Source: Gordius sp. MW1
Lineage: Eukaryota; Nematomorpha; Gordioida; Gordea; Gordiidae
Assembly (NCBI GenBank): GCA_964036665.1
Contig: OZ038533.1
Location: forward strand, 5,478,413 to 5,542,412
Length of the DNA: 64,000 nucleotides
Reading direction: 5' to 3'
Shown: one piece after another, positions 44,642 to 57,269 of the stretch
Position numbering within the stretch: the stretch's first letter is position 1
Layout: each line of letters opens with the position of its first letter
Program-made: the position numbers and the translations under genes
The notes under the pieces: generated by a model
Database searches by the model: none
Seen by the model: only the letters and a program-made list of their open reading frames with translations
Told to the model about the DNA's origin: nothing

Positions 44642-45827
44642 TAATATGTATCATTTTAATCTAATAAAAGCTTTAAAATAAAAAAAAATTGCACAACCAG
44701 CAGTGTTGTATAGCTAGGAATCATGCGCCAACGGTAAAAGAGTAGAAGCAATAGCTCGATGGAGATTAAAGGGTAAGATATATATTTTAAATTCCACAAG
44801 TACAACATAATCTTAAAGAGAGCAGAAACCCAAATGGTCTTCGAAAACAATATCACATCTACAAATTTATCAGGTCACAAAGGTTGTAAAATATTTGTTG
44901 CAAAGTGAATACGTATGACTACAATCTGATAGAAAAATAAGTATATGTGGAAAATGGGTTATGAATTATCGTTATTTGTATAAAAGTCATAAAAACCTAT
45001 AAGATGCGCGCTAATTAATTTAAACTAACAATTATAAAATTTTGCAGTTAAATCCAATGATTGAAATCTTATTTTATAAATATTCATTCATATATAAGTT
45101 ATAATTTGACCGCCTACGATAGTAATAAGTGGGTATAAAGTCTGTTATAGGGTGAGTGATAAACACTAATTAGAGAACATTTCGCAAAATATGGTACAGC
45201 TTACTACATAGTTTATTCCGAATCTTGAAAAATATGGGGCGTCTTATTATAAGATTTTTAGTTAATAAAACATTAATTTTTGCGAGAACGCTTAGACATA
45301 TACACATTTCATGAATATTAACCTCAGTCTTCAGTTTATTTATTCCATTTTTATTTTTAAATTCCCTTTTATGCACGATGGGAGCCTCTTACCATCCCAA
45401 AACAATGGTCTTGCGAAAAGGTGATTTATAACAATATAAATAAAATTGCTAGTAAAAAGTCGGGCTTAAATTACTCTCTAAGTCTACTACAAGTGCTAAT
45501 GACCATGCAAATTAGCCAAAACTTAACTACAGGCATTATCCTGGCTGAGACAATTTCTAATCGCAGCCTCGCCCGACGCTAATCCAGCCAAAAAAAAGAC
45601 ACGCTTAGTATGCTGGAAAGAAAAGTATTACAAGAGAAGGTGGGAACCCGAGCAATAGGTATGGATACACAGCGACACACACAAGTCAGTGATGGAGGAA
45701 AGGGCTTATAGATGCACACACTAGCGCGACAACACATGACGTAAATGGACGGAACAACAAGATCTAAAGAGGGCGATGTTGAGGGAAAGATAAATAATTT
45801 AATGTGCGATCCCTGAATGAGACATTA
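44642..45827. other. No gene recognised
   Basis: AT-rich sequence with short chance frames only. 45560-45820 is less AT-rich but I cannot assign it. Confidence 0.4.
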
Positions 45828-47863
45828 TAGAGACCTGCAGGGCCCGGCCCGGCACGCTTGCTGGGCTTGGACGGGCTTATGCTTAAAAATAAAACAACGG
45901 GTTGGGCTTGGACGGGCCGTTATATAACTTAACGGGCTCGAACCGGGCCTAGTTATACTTAAGGCCCGTTAAAAGCCCGTTACAATATCAATTAGATTTA
46001 GTAAAAAAGAAGATTTTTTATAATGTTCTAATTAATTGCTATGCAATTTATGGGCTCGTTTTTTGTTGTCCGTTGTCCGTCCGTTGTCCGTACCAAGTTA
46101 TTTGCCCCAGACTTCTGACCTAAAGGTTCGAGTTCAAGCCCAGGAGAGGACGAATTTTTTTTTTAAATTAAATAAATATTTTGTTCTTGTTAATACAATT
46201 GATAATATGACTTTTTGACCTTCCGCTGGCTACTGACCAATTTAAAAAATGACCATTGGCCAAATAAATCGAAATTTTTTTGTTTCGTTTTTGAATTGGG
46301 TATATTAGGTTAACATTGATAATCACCCTATGCCCATCCGTAGAAGGACCTATGTTTTTTTTTGTTTTTGGATTGATTAACATTGATAATTACCCTATGC
46401 CCTTCCCTACAAGGGCCTATAAATAATTAACTAGTTATTTTGCATTTAATACTTGCCCCCCCCCATAGGCATTCTCGCCTCTTCCCACCTTTATCGCCCA
46501 TAAATTGCATAGCAAATATGCTACTTTTATACGGAGTATAGATGAGTTTCGTTCCCCCTTTCCTTCCCCCCTCCCCCTTCCCACCAGGGCCGAAGGCCCG
46601 AGTTTATAATTATTTTATGTATATTAAATCAACAAAGAAAGTTAAATTTTAGTCCCATCCTAGTTCATTAATTTATCAATATCTTCACCCGCATTATAAA
46701 TGTTAAAGATAATTATACACTTGATCCCATGGGCGGAGCCAAATCTAGATGGCGGGCAGTTTAGATAGGGCAAAAAAAGTTTTTACATCAAGAATTTTTG
46801 GATTGAGGGGGGCAGATGCCCATCCTTGCCTCCTCATTTATATCCTCTAGAAATATTGAGTGAATTAATTTAATATTATTTAAGATTATTTATATTAATT
46901 TCTATGCAATTTATGGGCTCTCTTTTGGTTGTCCGTCCTGTTCTGTACTGTCCAACCTATAATATTTCAATAATTGCTGTGGATCATATACGGATTTTAA
47001 TGGCTGTGGACTTATACTTCTGTAAAAGACTTTTATATTGTTTTCGCAAATAGACTAGTTAATGGTCGCATTGGCTTTACTTTTTTCGACCTCGCCCGAC
47101 CTCAAACTCCATTATTGTTTTTGTGCCCGACTGACCTTTTTTATAAATTTCTTCGCGTAACTTGTTGTTGCTCTGTATCGAATAATTGCAAAACTGGCTA
47201 TAATTCCGTGCAAATTAATGCTGACCGTTGCTTACATCTACTTTATCTGACCCCGGCCAATTGCCCAAATTTATGCACTCATTATCATTAACAAATATAA
47301 AATCAAATTTGAAAATTTATTTTTTCAATATACTTTTGTAAAATATCAATGGTTTTTTATTTTATATTAATAAATTAATTATTTAAAATGGTGGAAAAGC
47401 AAAGAAGCCAAGTAACTTTATTAAAAACATTATAACCATAAAAAGGGTTTAAAAATTTACTTGGCTTATAAGGATTTGTGTATTCCAAAGTGCTACCTGC
47501 AAAAAATTTCCCATGTAGGTGGTTTCTTAAAGATAGAAGAACGCGACTGACCGAGAATTATCTATTTATTATTTCTACAGTATTTATCAACATTTTTAAC
47601 ATATACTGTTTACCATATTTATTATTTCTACAGTATTTATCAACATTTTTAACATATACTGTTTACCATATTGATAAAAATATTAAACAAAAGATATAAA
47701 AAAATTTAAGGGCCCGGACCGGGCTCGGGCTTTGTATAAATTAGCGGCCGGGCCCTGGTTTATAATTTAATAATTTGACAAACCCGGGCCGGGGCCGGCC
47801 GGACTTTCTAATTTTTATTAAGGGCGGGCAGATTGACCTAAACAGGCCCGCTGCTGGTCTCTA
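45828..47863. mobile_element. TIR element with CCGGGCC-rich ends, possibly composite
   Basis: The ends TAGAGACCTGCAGGGCC and GGCCCGCTGCTGGTCTCTA are imperfectly inverted and related to the element at 13470. The flanks AGACATTA and ATACATAC match at only 5 of 8 bases. Inside lie a duplicated TTAACATTGATAAT(C/T)ACCC segment (46310, 46378) and a remnant with CATGGGCGGAGCC at 46728. I see no transposase. The span may include other insertions. Confidence 0.5.
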
Positions 47864-48707
47864 ATACATACCAAATCACAAAAGGATATCGAAACCACCT
47901 ACGCATTATAATGGGAGTCATCTCTAATGGGGGGGGACAATTTAATGTATTTTAATTAGTATCGTTTAGTGTGTTAATTTGATAGTAATTGTTTTGTGGT
48001 GGTTATGAAATGTGTATTTAATTAACAAGGTTAACTCATTATGTTTTACCTATAAATACTACACTCTGTTACCCCAATAGAGATGTCATCTTTTCCCCAG
48101 AGCAAACATAGGAAGTTTTCAGGGAGAAAATAGAAAAAAGTAATGGGAATATAATGGGAAAATAATTAAAGAGACCAATTTAGAGAGACTTAAAAATTTG
48201 AGTTAATTATATAAACACAAAAACTAACCCATACATTAAATTTATAAAGATTTATAGGGAGTTTTACGATAAACGGTAAAATAATTTAATATATGGATCC
48301 AAAAATTAATTTAATGTATATATAATAACAGTTTAATTAACCTGAATCGCTATTAACTGCTATATGTTTTTCTATATCCTCATTTGTAGACTCTAAGAAG
48401 GACTCAGCTTAATAATTGGCAAGTTACGGGATTGGTGAGATTTAAGTTGTATTAAGTTGCCATTATTATGTATCTTGTGGTTGGCTTATTTGTTTCTTAG
48501 TTTAATATGAATTTAGACGCTGACCACAGCCTTTCGGAAGCAGCATTAGGAGGGGGCAGTGAAAAAATTCTCAATGAAAGTGCACTTATTGATTCTAGCA
48601 ATCCCTTTCCACCAAATTAGGGGCGTTGTGTAATTAACACTAGCGGATATCCCATACTCGGACCTAATTCCTACTCTACCATTAAATTCAGCAAGATACG
48701 CCATAAC
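47864..48707. other. AT-rich spacer, no gene
   Basis: Nothing beyond chance open frames and a short G-run near 47929 just inside the next spacer. Confidence 0.4.
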
Positions 48708-49499
48708 GAGCTGTTAAAGGAACTAGTTTAAGTTCCTTTTTAAAATGAGGAACTGGTACTGGAACTAGTTCCTTTTATTCTCAATTTATTGCAAAAGGAA
48801 CTATTTACAAGTTCCTTTTAAGTTCCTTTTGCCAATTTCAATTTACATTAAAATTTTTTAAATTAATTTATAATTTAAATATTATTTAGTATTTTATTCA
48901 CGGTAGTGTTTGTTAAATAAATTTTTTGACTTATGGGAATTTATATAAAGTTCATTTCCTTTAATTGGTTTTTATTTTTTAATTTTTATCATATTCCTAG
49001 TCCTAAATCTCAACAGGCTGGACCTAGTTTATTAGAAATGGATTTTTTTGAATTAAAAAAATGATGAAAAACTTTTTTTGCTCTTTAACAACCGGAATTT
49101 AAGTCTTTTAGACAGTTTTCACCATTTAAAAAACTATTTATTAAATATAATACGCCATTACCATTAAGTGCCCCAGTGGAAAGATTATTTAGCTTGGGCA
49201 AAATTTTATTTGGAGACAAGCGAACATGTCTTTTAGATGACAACTTTGAAAATAATATTTTGTTTAAATCAAATAAACATTTATTACCTGATGATTTTTA
49301 TAAATTGTAATATATAATATATTGGTTTTACGAATTAATAAAAGATGTTAAAAAAAAATTAAGAAAGGAACTTCAAAGAACTGAACTGGAACTAGTTCCT
49401 TTTTAAAATGAGGAACTAGGAATTGGAACTAGTTCCATTTTAGGCAAAGGAACTGGAACTTGACAAGTTCCTTTATAAAAGGAACTTTTAACAGCTCTA
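48708..49499. mobile_element. hAT relic with GGAACTAGTTCC subterminal repeats
   Basis: GCCATAAC is duplicated exactly on both sides (48700-48707, 49500-49507). The ends GAGCTGTTAAAGGAAC and TTTTAACAGCTCTA are inverted. AAGGAACT and AGTTCCTTTT words crowd both subterminal regions, likely transposase binding sites. It retains the 3' end of a transposase gene and was deleted internally. Confidence 0.85.
49089..49310 (+). pseudogene. hAT transposase C-terminal dimerisation segment
   Basis: An open frame of 73 codons ends at TAA 49308-49310 and contains SAPVERLFSLGKILFGDKR, the hallmark of the hAT C-terminal dimerisation region. The DDE catalytic part is missing and there is no start codon, so this is a fragment. 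No stop has accumulated in it. Confidence 0.8.
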
Positions 49500-49865
49500 G
49501 CCATAACCTTTCCAAGATTTTATATTAACGCACCGGCGGGTAACACAGCTAATCGCTTACCTAAATCTTTGCCTCCTAAATTTTTCCCACAAAAACGTGG
49601 ATCAGCCAAGTAGGCGACCAAAACATTCTTAGACAAAATAACTGGTTTTTTTAATAGATAGAATAATGGTTTTGCCACTATTTCCAGGATAAATTTTTTT
49701 TCTATCAGGCGTTTATCAAATAAAATGCTTTAACAACATCAGATAAAAATGTTAGGTCTTCCTCCAGGTCCATTATTATCGAATTTTTATGCCTAAAATT
49801 GTAAGGTGGTTTAAATCAAACCCCTAAAAGTTATCATTGTCTAATAAAATTTGCCTTCGTCTTTA

Positions 49866-52023
49866 TCATCGAAATTGGTCCCACATGGTGGGGTTTGTTT
49901 TGATGAGTCTCTTCCATCTTGACCGGGTGAGTGCCATGTCTTGACTAATGTCTTTAGTTTTCATAACTTTATCGACTTGCCCTTTCCACGTGACACGGGG
50001 TCGTCCTCTTCCTCTCTTCCCCGGTATTTCCATGTCTAGCACTTTTCGATTTACGTCATCCGTGTCCCTTCTTAGTATATGCCCATACCACCTTAGCCGA
50101 TTTTCGTTAATCATGTCCACCATAGGTTGAATACCCATTTTTGTCATGAGAAAGTCATTTGTCATATGATCGAGCTTAGTATACCCCAAGCTCCAACGTA
50201 TCATTCTCATCTATGGGGCTTGTAATAGCTTTCCTTCCGTGGTGTTTAATGCCCATGTTTCACTTCCATACAGTAACACCGGTCTTACGATGGATTTGTA
50301 AGCTTTGCTCTTCAACCATATTGGCATTTTCTTGTCCCACTTTACATCGGATATACTTCGCCATTTAAGCCAACTTTTATGAATCCGGGCATTGACTTCC
50401 GTTGCGCAACCTCCCTCTTGATGTAGCATCGAGCCGAGGTATGTAAACCTGTCTACTTTTGGGTACTTTAGATGGTCATCCAGGGATGGGGTGTCTGTAC
50501 CGTTCATTTCCATGTATACGTTTTTGATCGATGACCTTTAAACCATATCCAGCCAAGCGCTTTGACCACTTTTCGGCTTTTTCGAATACTTTCTCCCTTG
50601 TTTCCTCGCATAGTACTATATCATCGGCATATAGCATACGCCATGGCGATGACTTTTGAATGTCCCTCGTTATCGTGTCTATAATTATAATAAATAAAAA
50701 GGGACTTAAAGCAGAGCCTTGATGTAATCCAATATTAACCCGAAAAGGTTTAGAGTCTCCAACTGTCGTCCTAACGCAAGAGTTTGAGGCTTCATAGATA
50801 TATTTCATAAGCCGTATATATGCGTCAGGGATATTTTGTTTCCTCAGGCACCACCATATTAAATCGCGGGGGACCGCGTCATAAGCTTTTTCCAAGTCGA
50901 TAAAAACCATATGTAGGTCTTTCCTTTTTTCACCATACTTATCCATTATTTGTCTTAGTGCGAAGATTGGGCGATTGTGGATTTGCCGGCCACAAATCCG
51001 ATTTAGTTAGCCGATATTTCCACCTCGTAAGCCTTGTTACTAAGATCCTTTCCATAAGTTTCAAGGAGTGGTAAATTAGCTTGATACCTCTGTAATTGCC
51101 ACAGTCTTAAGGGTCTTCTTTGCCTTTAAATAAGGGTATAATCGTGCTGCTCTCCATTGATTAGGAATACGCTCTTCTACCAATATCTTGTTAAGGAGGT
51201 TCGTCATGGTGGTGACTCCTTCTTCACGACATCCGAGCAATGCTTCCATAGGTATTCCATCTGGGCCATTTGCTTTTCCTATTTGCATCTTGTTCATTTG
51301 TGTCCTAACTTCTGAAAGAGTTCGACCATACTTATATTTGGCTCAATTTTGTGAAGGGAATTTCTGTCATTTGCAATATTCATAAGTTTCTTAAAATATC
51401 GTTTCTACCTTTCCATCACTTCTTTCGGCTTGAATAAGGTTTGACCCTTCTCGTTTTTGACTATTTTAAGAATTCCGACATCGCGACTTTTCTTCTCCCT
51501 TATCTTGGCCAATTTGTACATAATCCGATCGCCCCCTTTATGATCCAATTTGTTTGCCATCTCGGTGTACGCGGCATTCTTCGCTTTTGCAACCGCCTTT
51601 TTTGCGGCCCTCTTTGCGTCCCTATACACTTGATAATCCTCCGACTTTTTTGATTTATGCCACCGTCTATATAGATTTTTCTTTCTTGCGATAAAATCCC
51701 TGACCGATTTATCCCACCACCATAGTTCCCTATCCATAGCTTTGCCTCCTTTGGTCCGTCCTAGAACACGAATCGCTGTTTCCTTAATGTCCTTAGATAG
51801 CGCCTCCCAATCGTCGTCTACGTCCCTTTGCAACTTTCTTGCACCCAAGAGTGAGTAGGCTTTTTGATGCTATTCTTCGTTCGTCGACGTATGCTTTAGC
51901 CTTTCGTATCAAATTCGAGATTCATATACCTTTCTTCTTTCGGGAAATACTCTTCTGTCAAGATCCATAACAAGGGGACGATGTTGCCTGGCGATTTCTT
52001 CTCCCGGTATTACATCTTGAACT
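49866..52023 (-). pseudogene. RTE-clade non-LTR retrotransposon, 5'-truncated
   Basis: Reading on the minus strand: 52023-51960 is the end of the apurinic endonuclease-like domain (VIPGEEIARQHRPLVMD). 51848-51405 is the linker. 51297-51076 and 50946-50476 form RT with FIDLEKAYDAVPRDL, GLHQGSALSPFLF and the intact active site MLYADDIVL. 50513-50211 follows with YLGSMLHQEGG, and 50210-49866 is the C-terminal segment with RLRWYGHILRRD and KRGRGRPRVTW. Frame breaks near 51300-51400, 50950-51070, 50500 and 50211 inactivate it. Most of the endonuclease is missing, the usual 5' truncation. Confidence 0.9.
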
Positions 52024-52620
52024 ATACTTATAAATACATTAAGAAATATAAGATTGTAGGATGATTATAATAATAATTCGATCAAAAGAATTAAGATTAT
52101 AAGAAATGTATGTATTGATGATAATTATGAACTAAGTTGAATAGTGATCAAGAACTAATAAGAAGAAGAATTATAATATATCTTTATTAAATAATAGTGC
52201 CAGGGAGGGAAAATCGAACGAACAAGGGAATTTAATATAATGAAATCATATGGTTTTTTCAAACTCTGTTTGGCTTACAATAATATATAATCATAGCAAA
52301 AATATAATTTGTAGAAAATGATATAATACTAAATTAAACTATTCTTCTTTCACGTGTTCCCAATACGACATATAGATTTATTTAGGTATAAGTTTTCAAG
52401 CATAATAACAACCCCATTCCTTTTTTTGTCATTGCTATAAAGTTATAGTTATTATAAATAAAGGTATATTTGACATAATAATTTACCTACTTAGTGACAT
52501 TTATCTCACTTTTAAGTACAGTTAAACTTTTAGCATCAATATGTTTTGTAAAAATTGACTTTAAATGAATCAACAAATATTTGAGGTGATAACATATTTA
52601 GTCATTATTTAAAACTAGAT
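52024..52620. other. AT-rich spacer, no gene
   Basis: No repeat ends or frames recognised between the RTE truncation point and the next miniature element. Confidence 0.4.
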
Positions 52621-52754
52621 CATGGTACCTAGGAAAATGACAAAAAAATCGATACAAAAACCTTTAAAAATTTGTGTATTGCCCCCCCCCCCCCCCTAAT
52701 TAAACTTAAGACCCCCCCCCCCCCCCCCTATTCCAAAACCTGGCTACGCCCATG
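52621..52754. mobile_element. Small MITE of the GCGTAGCC family with C-runs
   Basis: It starts CATGGTACCTAGG and ends CTGGCTACGCCCATG. The flanks AACTAGAT and ATCCAGAT match partly. Two long C-runs fill the inside. Confidence 0.5.
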
Positions 52755-52799
52755 ATCCAGATGGATTTTTATTTGTCATAGTAAAAATTAGAAGCAATG

Positions 52800-53051
52800 T
52801 GTGGTGAGCTGCGTCGTTTATATATGTATATGCGCCTATTTTATTATGTAACCTCTAAATTCCTTGTGCCACCGTATCGCAATATCTTGTTTACCGTTTC
52901 CTTCATTACCTTTTTCCGCTCACTCACTTCAAACGCTTTTTTCCTCAACACTAACATCGCGTATTATCTCAATACATTCTCGTATGACCATTATTGTTGA
53001 TATATCATCATTCCTATTATAAACTAACAAAATAGGACCTAAATACCTATA
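52800..53051 (+). repeat. 5' LTR of gypsy element 3
   Basis: About 252 bp, matched by 56802-57043. Confidence 0.8.
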
Positions 53052-53170
53052 GTGATTATCCCGAGTAAGGAGCAAATTTTCAAACTTCCCGATTTTGACG
53101 CAGATATTCCAGAGCTTGGTTTGCAAGGATAGAAACATTTCGTCTGCGCAAAGTAAGCAATCCAAGTAAG

Positions 53171-53671
53171 TTGGCCCTGGTACTAAAGGCATTACCTCAA
53201 CACGTTTGTACAGAAGTACAAGTTCTTTTTGAAGACATTACCAAGGAAGATGCTTTCGAACGTATCAAGCTAGCAATAATACTTCGTACATCAAACTCAG
53301 ACCAGCAGCAATTGAATCTTTTAAACAATTTGGAATTGAGGGATCGATCACCATCGCAGTTGCTGCGCCAGATGAAACAGCTGTTAGGTAATTATACCAC
53401 ATAGGACGAGATTTTAAAGCTGATGTGGCTTGATAAATTGCTTAGTCATTTCACTAACATTCTCGCAGTTTTCGCTGCTGAGCAATGTGCGTCAAAGTTA
53501 GCTGAAACGGCTGATAGGATTGCCGAGGCTAATCTGGGCAACACGGTACATAGCGTATTTACTAACAACCAAATTTCAAGTCTAAAAAAGATGGTGGAAA
53601 AGTTATCGGAAGTGCAAAAACTAACGGCAAATTCTGCCAGGTCCCCCACTCGCCGGCTGTTCCCCCTATAA
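53171..53671 (+). pseudogene. gag remnant, gypsy element 3
   Basis: Two plus-strand frames (53171-53404 and 53423-53671) give a gag-like protein: ELRDRSPSQLLRQMKQLLG in the first and an alanine-rich helical stretch (KLAETADRIAEAN) in the second. This is the arrangement of the capsid part of many arthropod gypsy elements. A stop at 53402-53404 divides them. Sequence 53672-54370 must contain protease and linker but is too broken to read. Confidence 0.7.
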
Positions 53672-54378
53672 TTCACGTCGCTCTCTCTCCTATAACGATA
53701 ATAACGCGAGCGACGGATGCTGGTACCACCAAAATTTTAAAAGCAACGCCAAAAAATATACCCCTCCCTGCTCCTTCACGTCGAGCTTTTCGACAAACGC
53801 CTAGACCAGCTGGGAAAGGCGACGCCCGAGCTCTGTCATATTCATCGTAGTCGCCTATTTTATATAATCGCCAAAGTTTTCGGGCACCGTTGGCAGGCGC
53901 GGACGTTAGCGTCCTGTCATCTAAATTAACCAACGTTCCCTACTTGCCCCTTTCGAATTACAAGCTGCCAACAACAGCTATATCAAAACCTACGGTCAAA
54001 TTCTTGTATCGCTTGATCTCGGTTTGCGAAAACGTTCAGGTGGATTTTTACGATCGCAGACGTTAAAAATTTTTGGGGGCGAATTTCCTCGATTTCTTCA
54101 ATCACACAGTAAAGGAAAAGATTGATAGACCCACAGACAGCAACAATATCAAATGGTGTACCCACCTTAACAACATCTTTAAGAATTTAGTCTTGCTCCC
54201 AACCGTTAGAGAAGGAATTCGCAAGTTTATTAAACAAATTCCTGGAAATAATAAAACCTCCGGTCTACAGAAAGCAGGTGTATGGGGCCGTGCATCACAT
54301 TCCCACTAAAGGACCGGCATCTTACGCCAAGCCTCGGACCTGAAAAAGCTTACAATTGCAAAGGAGGAGTTCGCACAT

Positions 54379-55562
54379 ATGTTGGAGCTTGGAATTATTC
54401 GACCATCACAAAGTAGCTGGGCTTCTCCTTTGCACATGGTTCCAAAAAAGACACAGGGTGATTGGCGACCCTGTGGAGATTATCGTCACCTAATCAATCA
54501 AACAATTCCGGATCGTTATACCCTACCCCATATCCATGATTTCTCGATGAACCTAGCCGGAACCACAATATTTAGCAAGCTTGATTTAATAAGGACGTAT
54601 CATCAGATCCCTGTTGCCCACGAAAATATTCACTAAACGGAGGTGATAACACCATTTGGACTCTATAATTTTTTGAGGATGCCATTCGGTTTACGGAATG
54701 CAGCTGAGACGTTCCAGCGTTTCATAGACCAAGCATTCCGAGGATTTCTTTTTACGTTTGCATGCCTGGAGGAGGTTTTGGTCGCAAGTAAGTCTAGAAA
54801 AAAGCATAATCATTATCTCCGTCAGGTATTCACACGACTAAAATAATATGACTCATAAATCAACACTAGCAAGTCAATGAGGACTAAATGCTGTAGATTG
54901 TTTGGGTATAAGGTTTCTCCGACAGGCTTAACTCCGCTACCAGAGAAAGTTAAACCAATAAAAAAAATTCTATTCCTAAATCTATGACGCAACTTAGAAG
55001 GTTTATAGGCATGCTAAATTTTTATCGGCGTTTCATTCCCCAGTGTGCTCACCTCCTCAAACCGTTAACCGTCTTATTGGACGATAAGAAAGGGCCAATC
55101 GTCATGACGAAAAACTCTTTAGACGCTTTTGAGAAGGCGAAAGAAGCTCTTGTGGGCGTTGCTCATTTGGCACATCTTGAGGAAGGCGCAACTTTTTCGT
55201 TGACAACAGACGCTTCAAACTCAGCTGTCGGAGCCGTCCTTAAAAATGAAATGACTTTTGGACGAGAACTACTCGCCATTTATTTATCAATAAAACATTT
55301 TAGGCATCTGTTTGAAGATCGTGACTTTGCAATTTATACTGATCATAAGCCTTTGACACCTGCCTTGTTTTCCAGACCTGACAGGTATTCCCCCCGAGAA
55401 ACTAGACATCTGGATTATGTATCGCAATTTATGTTAGATATTAGGTTTATCAGTGGCCATACTAATAGTGTAGCCGACATGTTGTCCCGCGTGGACATAG
55501 ACAGCATTGACCTTAAAAGTTTATCCTCGGAGCAGATAGCTAGATCTCAAGAATTAGAATAA
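54379..55562 (+). pseudogene. RT and RNase H, gypsy element 3
   Basis: 54379-54636 has the RT fingers ([19 protein letters not shown]) and palm start ([15 protein letters not shown]). After a stop, 54643-54846 continues (RMPFGLRNAAETFQRFID), but the catalytic block reads CLEEVLVAS instead of YLDD. 54984-55562 is open for 192 codons and covers the RT thumb (LRRFIGMLNFYRRFIP) and RNase H with TTDASNSAVGAVL and YTDHKPLT. The catalytic loss and stops show it is inactive. Confidence 0.85.
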
Positions 55563-55792
55563 AGCCCCGACCAACTTTCGTCGCTTAAAGTTTCAGATTT
55601 TCCTATTCCCGGTTCAAATTTGACGATTAAATGTGACGCCTCTTGAGCCACACCACGCCCGGTTATACCTACATCAATGACGTGGAAGGTATTCGACCTC
55701 ATACATAATCTCGCACATCCCGGAATCCGTGGAACCCTTAAGCTGGTGGCTAAACGATTCGTATGACCACGGATGAATAAAGACGTACGGTC

Positions 55793-56548
55793 ATGGGCAA
55801 GACAACGCCTTCAATGCCAAAAAGTGTAAGGTCAACAACCCCTGGTAGTTTTGCCAATCCGGATGCAGGATTCAGCCATGTGCATCTAGATTTAGTTGGC
55901 CCTTTACCACCTGCTAACTTCTGTACCTACTTGCTTACTGCTGTCGACAGGTTTACCTGCTGGCCAATTGCAGTATCCATATCTAAAATTACCGCTGAAC
56001 ATGTGGCCCAAGAGTTTGTAAAACACTGGTCAAATTATGAAGTTCCAGTAACGATTACTATTGATAGGGGGGGGGGTACAATTTGAGTCTTGACCTTTTT
56101 CCGAGTTGGCGCGTCTTTTGGGCTTTCATCACAGTAGATGGTGGAACCTTTTCACAGGCAGCTTAAGGTAGTCTTAAAAGCCCAAGGCGATACAACGGAA
56201 TGGGGTAAACTAGTTACACTGGTTATGTTAGAAATTAGGTCGGCTATCAAACAAGATATTGGCTGTTCAGCGGCTGAGTTGGTTTACGGGACAACGTTGC
56301 GTCTTCCAGGCGAATTTTTCAAACCATCAAAAAAGATCAAATTTGGCTCACCTACCATTTCATCCAACTCGCCTTCAGGCTACCACTCAAATTTATCTAC
56401 TGCTTTAAAAACAAGTAACTTTGTTTTTATACGGAACGATGAATCCCGTAAAAGTTTGTACGTCGCGTTCAATGGGCCATTCAAGGTGCTTAAGAGTGAT
56501 TATAGATATTATATAGTGGAGAAGAACGGTAAGGCTGAGACGATTTAA
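55793..56548 (+). pseudogene. Integrase, gypsy element 3
   Basis: 55793-56086 carries the core start (HVHLDLVGPLPP, AVDRFTCWPIA). The second catalytic region follows as TIDRG, where a run of ten G near 56067-56076 throws the frame. The sequence resumes as a 136-codon frame at 56138-56548 (EPFHRQLKVVLKA, SAAELVYGTTLRLPGEF). The zinc-binding end upstream (about 55670-55790) is broken. Confidence 0.85.
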
Positions 56549-56801
56549 ATCGACAGGATAAAACCAGCACATTTGGATTTTGACCCGGACGTTAGTTTAT
56601 CACCATCTACACCGCAAACGGGCAAGACGGAAGCTGTTTCAGTCGACATGCCTAAATCGCCAGGTTCGGTTCTTAATTCAGGCACTAATTTATCAGCATC
56701 CCCCTGACAAATTAAGTGCACTAGTAAAAGTAGTCGGAAAGTCCATTGGCCAAAGAAGCTATCCGAGTTCATTTAACACCCGTATTTAGGAGGGGGAGTA
56801 A

Positions 56802-57043
56802 TGTGGTGTCGTTTATATATGTATATGCGCCTCATTTTAATATGTAACTTCTATATTTCTTGTGCCACGCGCCGTATCGCAATATCTTGTTTACCGTTCC
56901 CTTCATTATCTTTTTCCGCTCACTCACTTCATAGCTTTTTTTCCTCAAATCGCATATTATCTCAATACATTCTCGTATGCCATAATTGTTGATATATTAT
57001 AATTTCATATTATAACTAATAAAATAGGACATAAATACCTATA
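56802..57043 (+). repeat. 3' LTR of gypsy element 3
   Basis: About 242 bp, next to the polypurine tract. Confidence 0.8.
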
Positions 57044-57269
57044 AATTTAATATAGACCTTAAAAACTCAAAATATAATTGTCATGATAATAACAAGTGAT
57101 TATTCAAATCAAATAGGAACCAGATGTTAAGCGCCAACATTAATTACAAATTTAATAGGCTCCAGGTTTAGTGGAACATCAATTTAAAAACAAAATATAT
57201 GAAATATTACATAAGAATAAATTTTAAAAAAAATCCGAATACATTCTAAATTTTGAACCTCGAATTGAG

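Larger units (their letters stand above)
52800..57043 (+). mobile_element. Ty3/gypsy retrotransposon, plus strand (element 3)
   Basis: The 5' LTR at 52800-53051 and 3' LTR at 56802-57043 begin TGTGGTG and share GTTTATATATGTATATGCGC and a pyrimidine-rich middle. AGGAGGGGGAGTAA directly precedes the 3' LTR as polypurine tract. Coding order gag, RT, RNase H, integrase. LTRs differ by indels and substitutions, so the insertion is not recent. No clear target duplication. Confidence 0.85.

Noticed and set aside
45828-47863. Confident 8-bp target duplication for the CCGGGCC element
   Set aside because: The flanks match at only five of eight bases, so the ends are reported with low confidence.
53673-53933. 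86-codon minus-strand frame
   Set aside because: It is a shadow across the broken protease/linker region of gypsy element 3 and has no motif.
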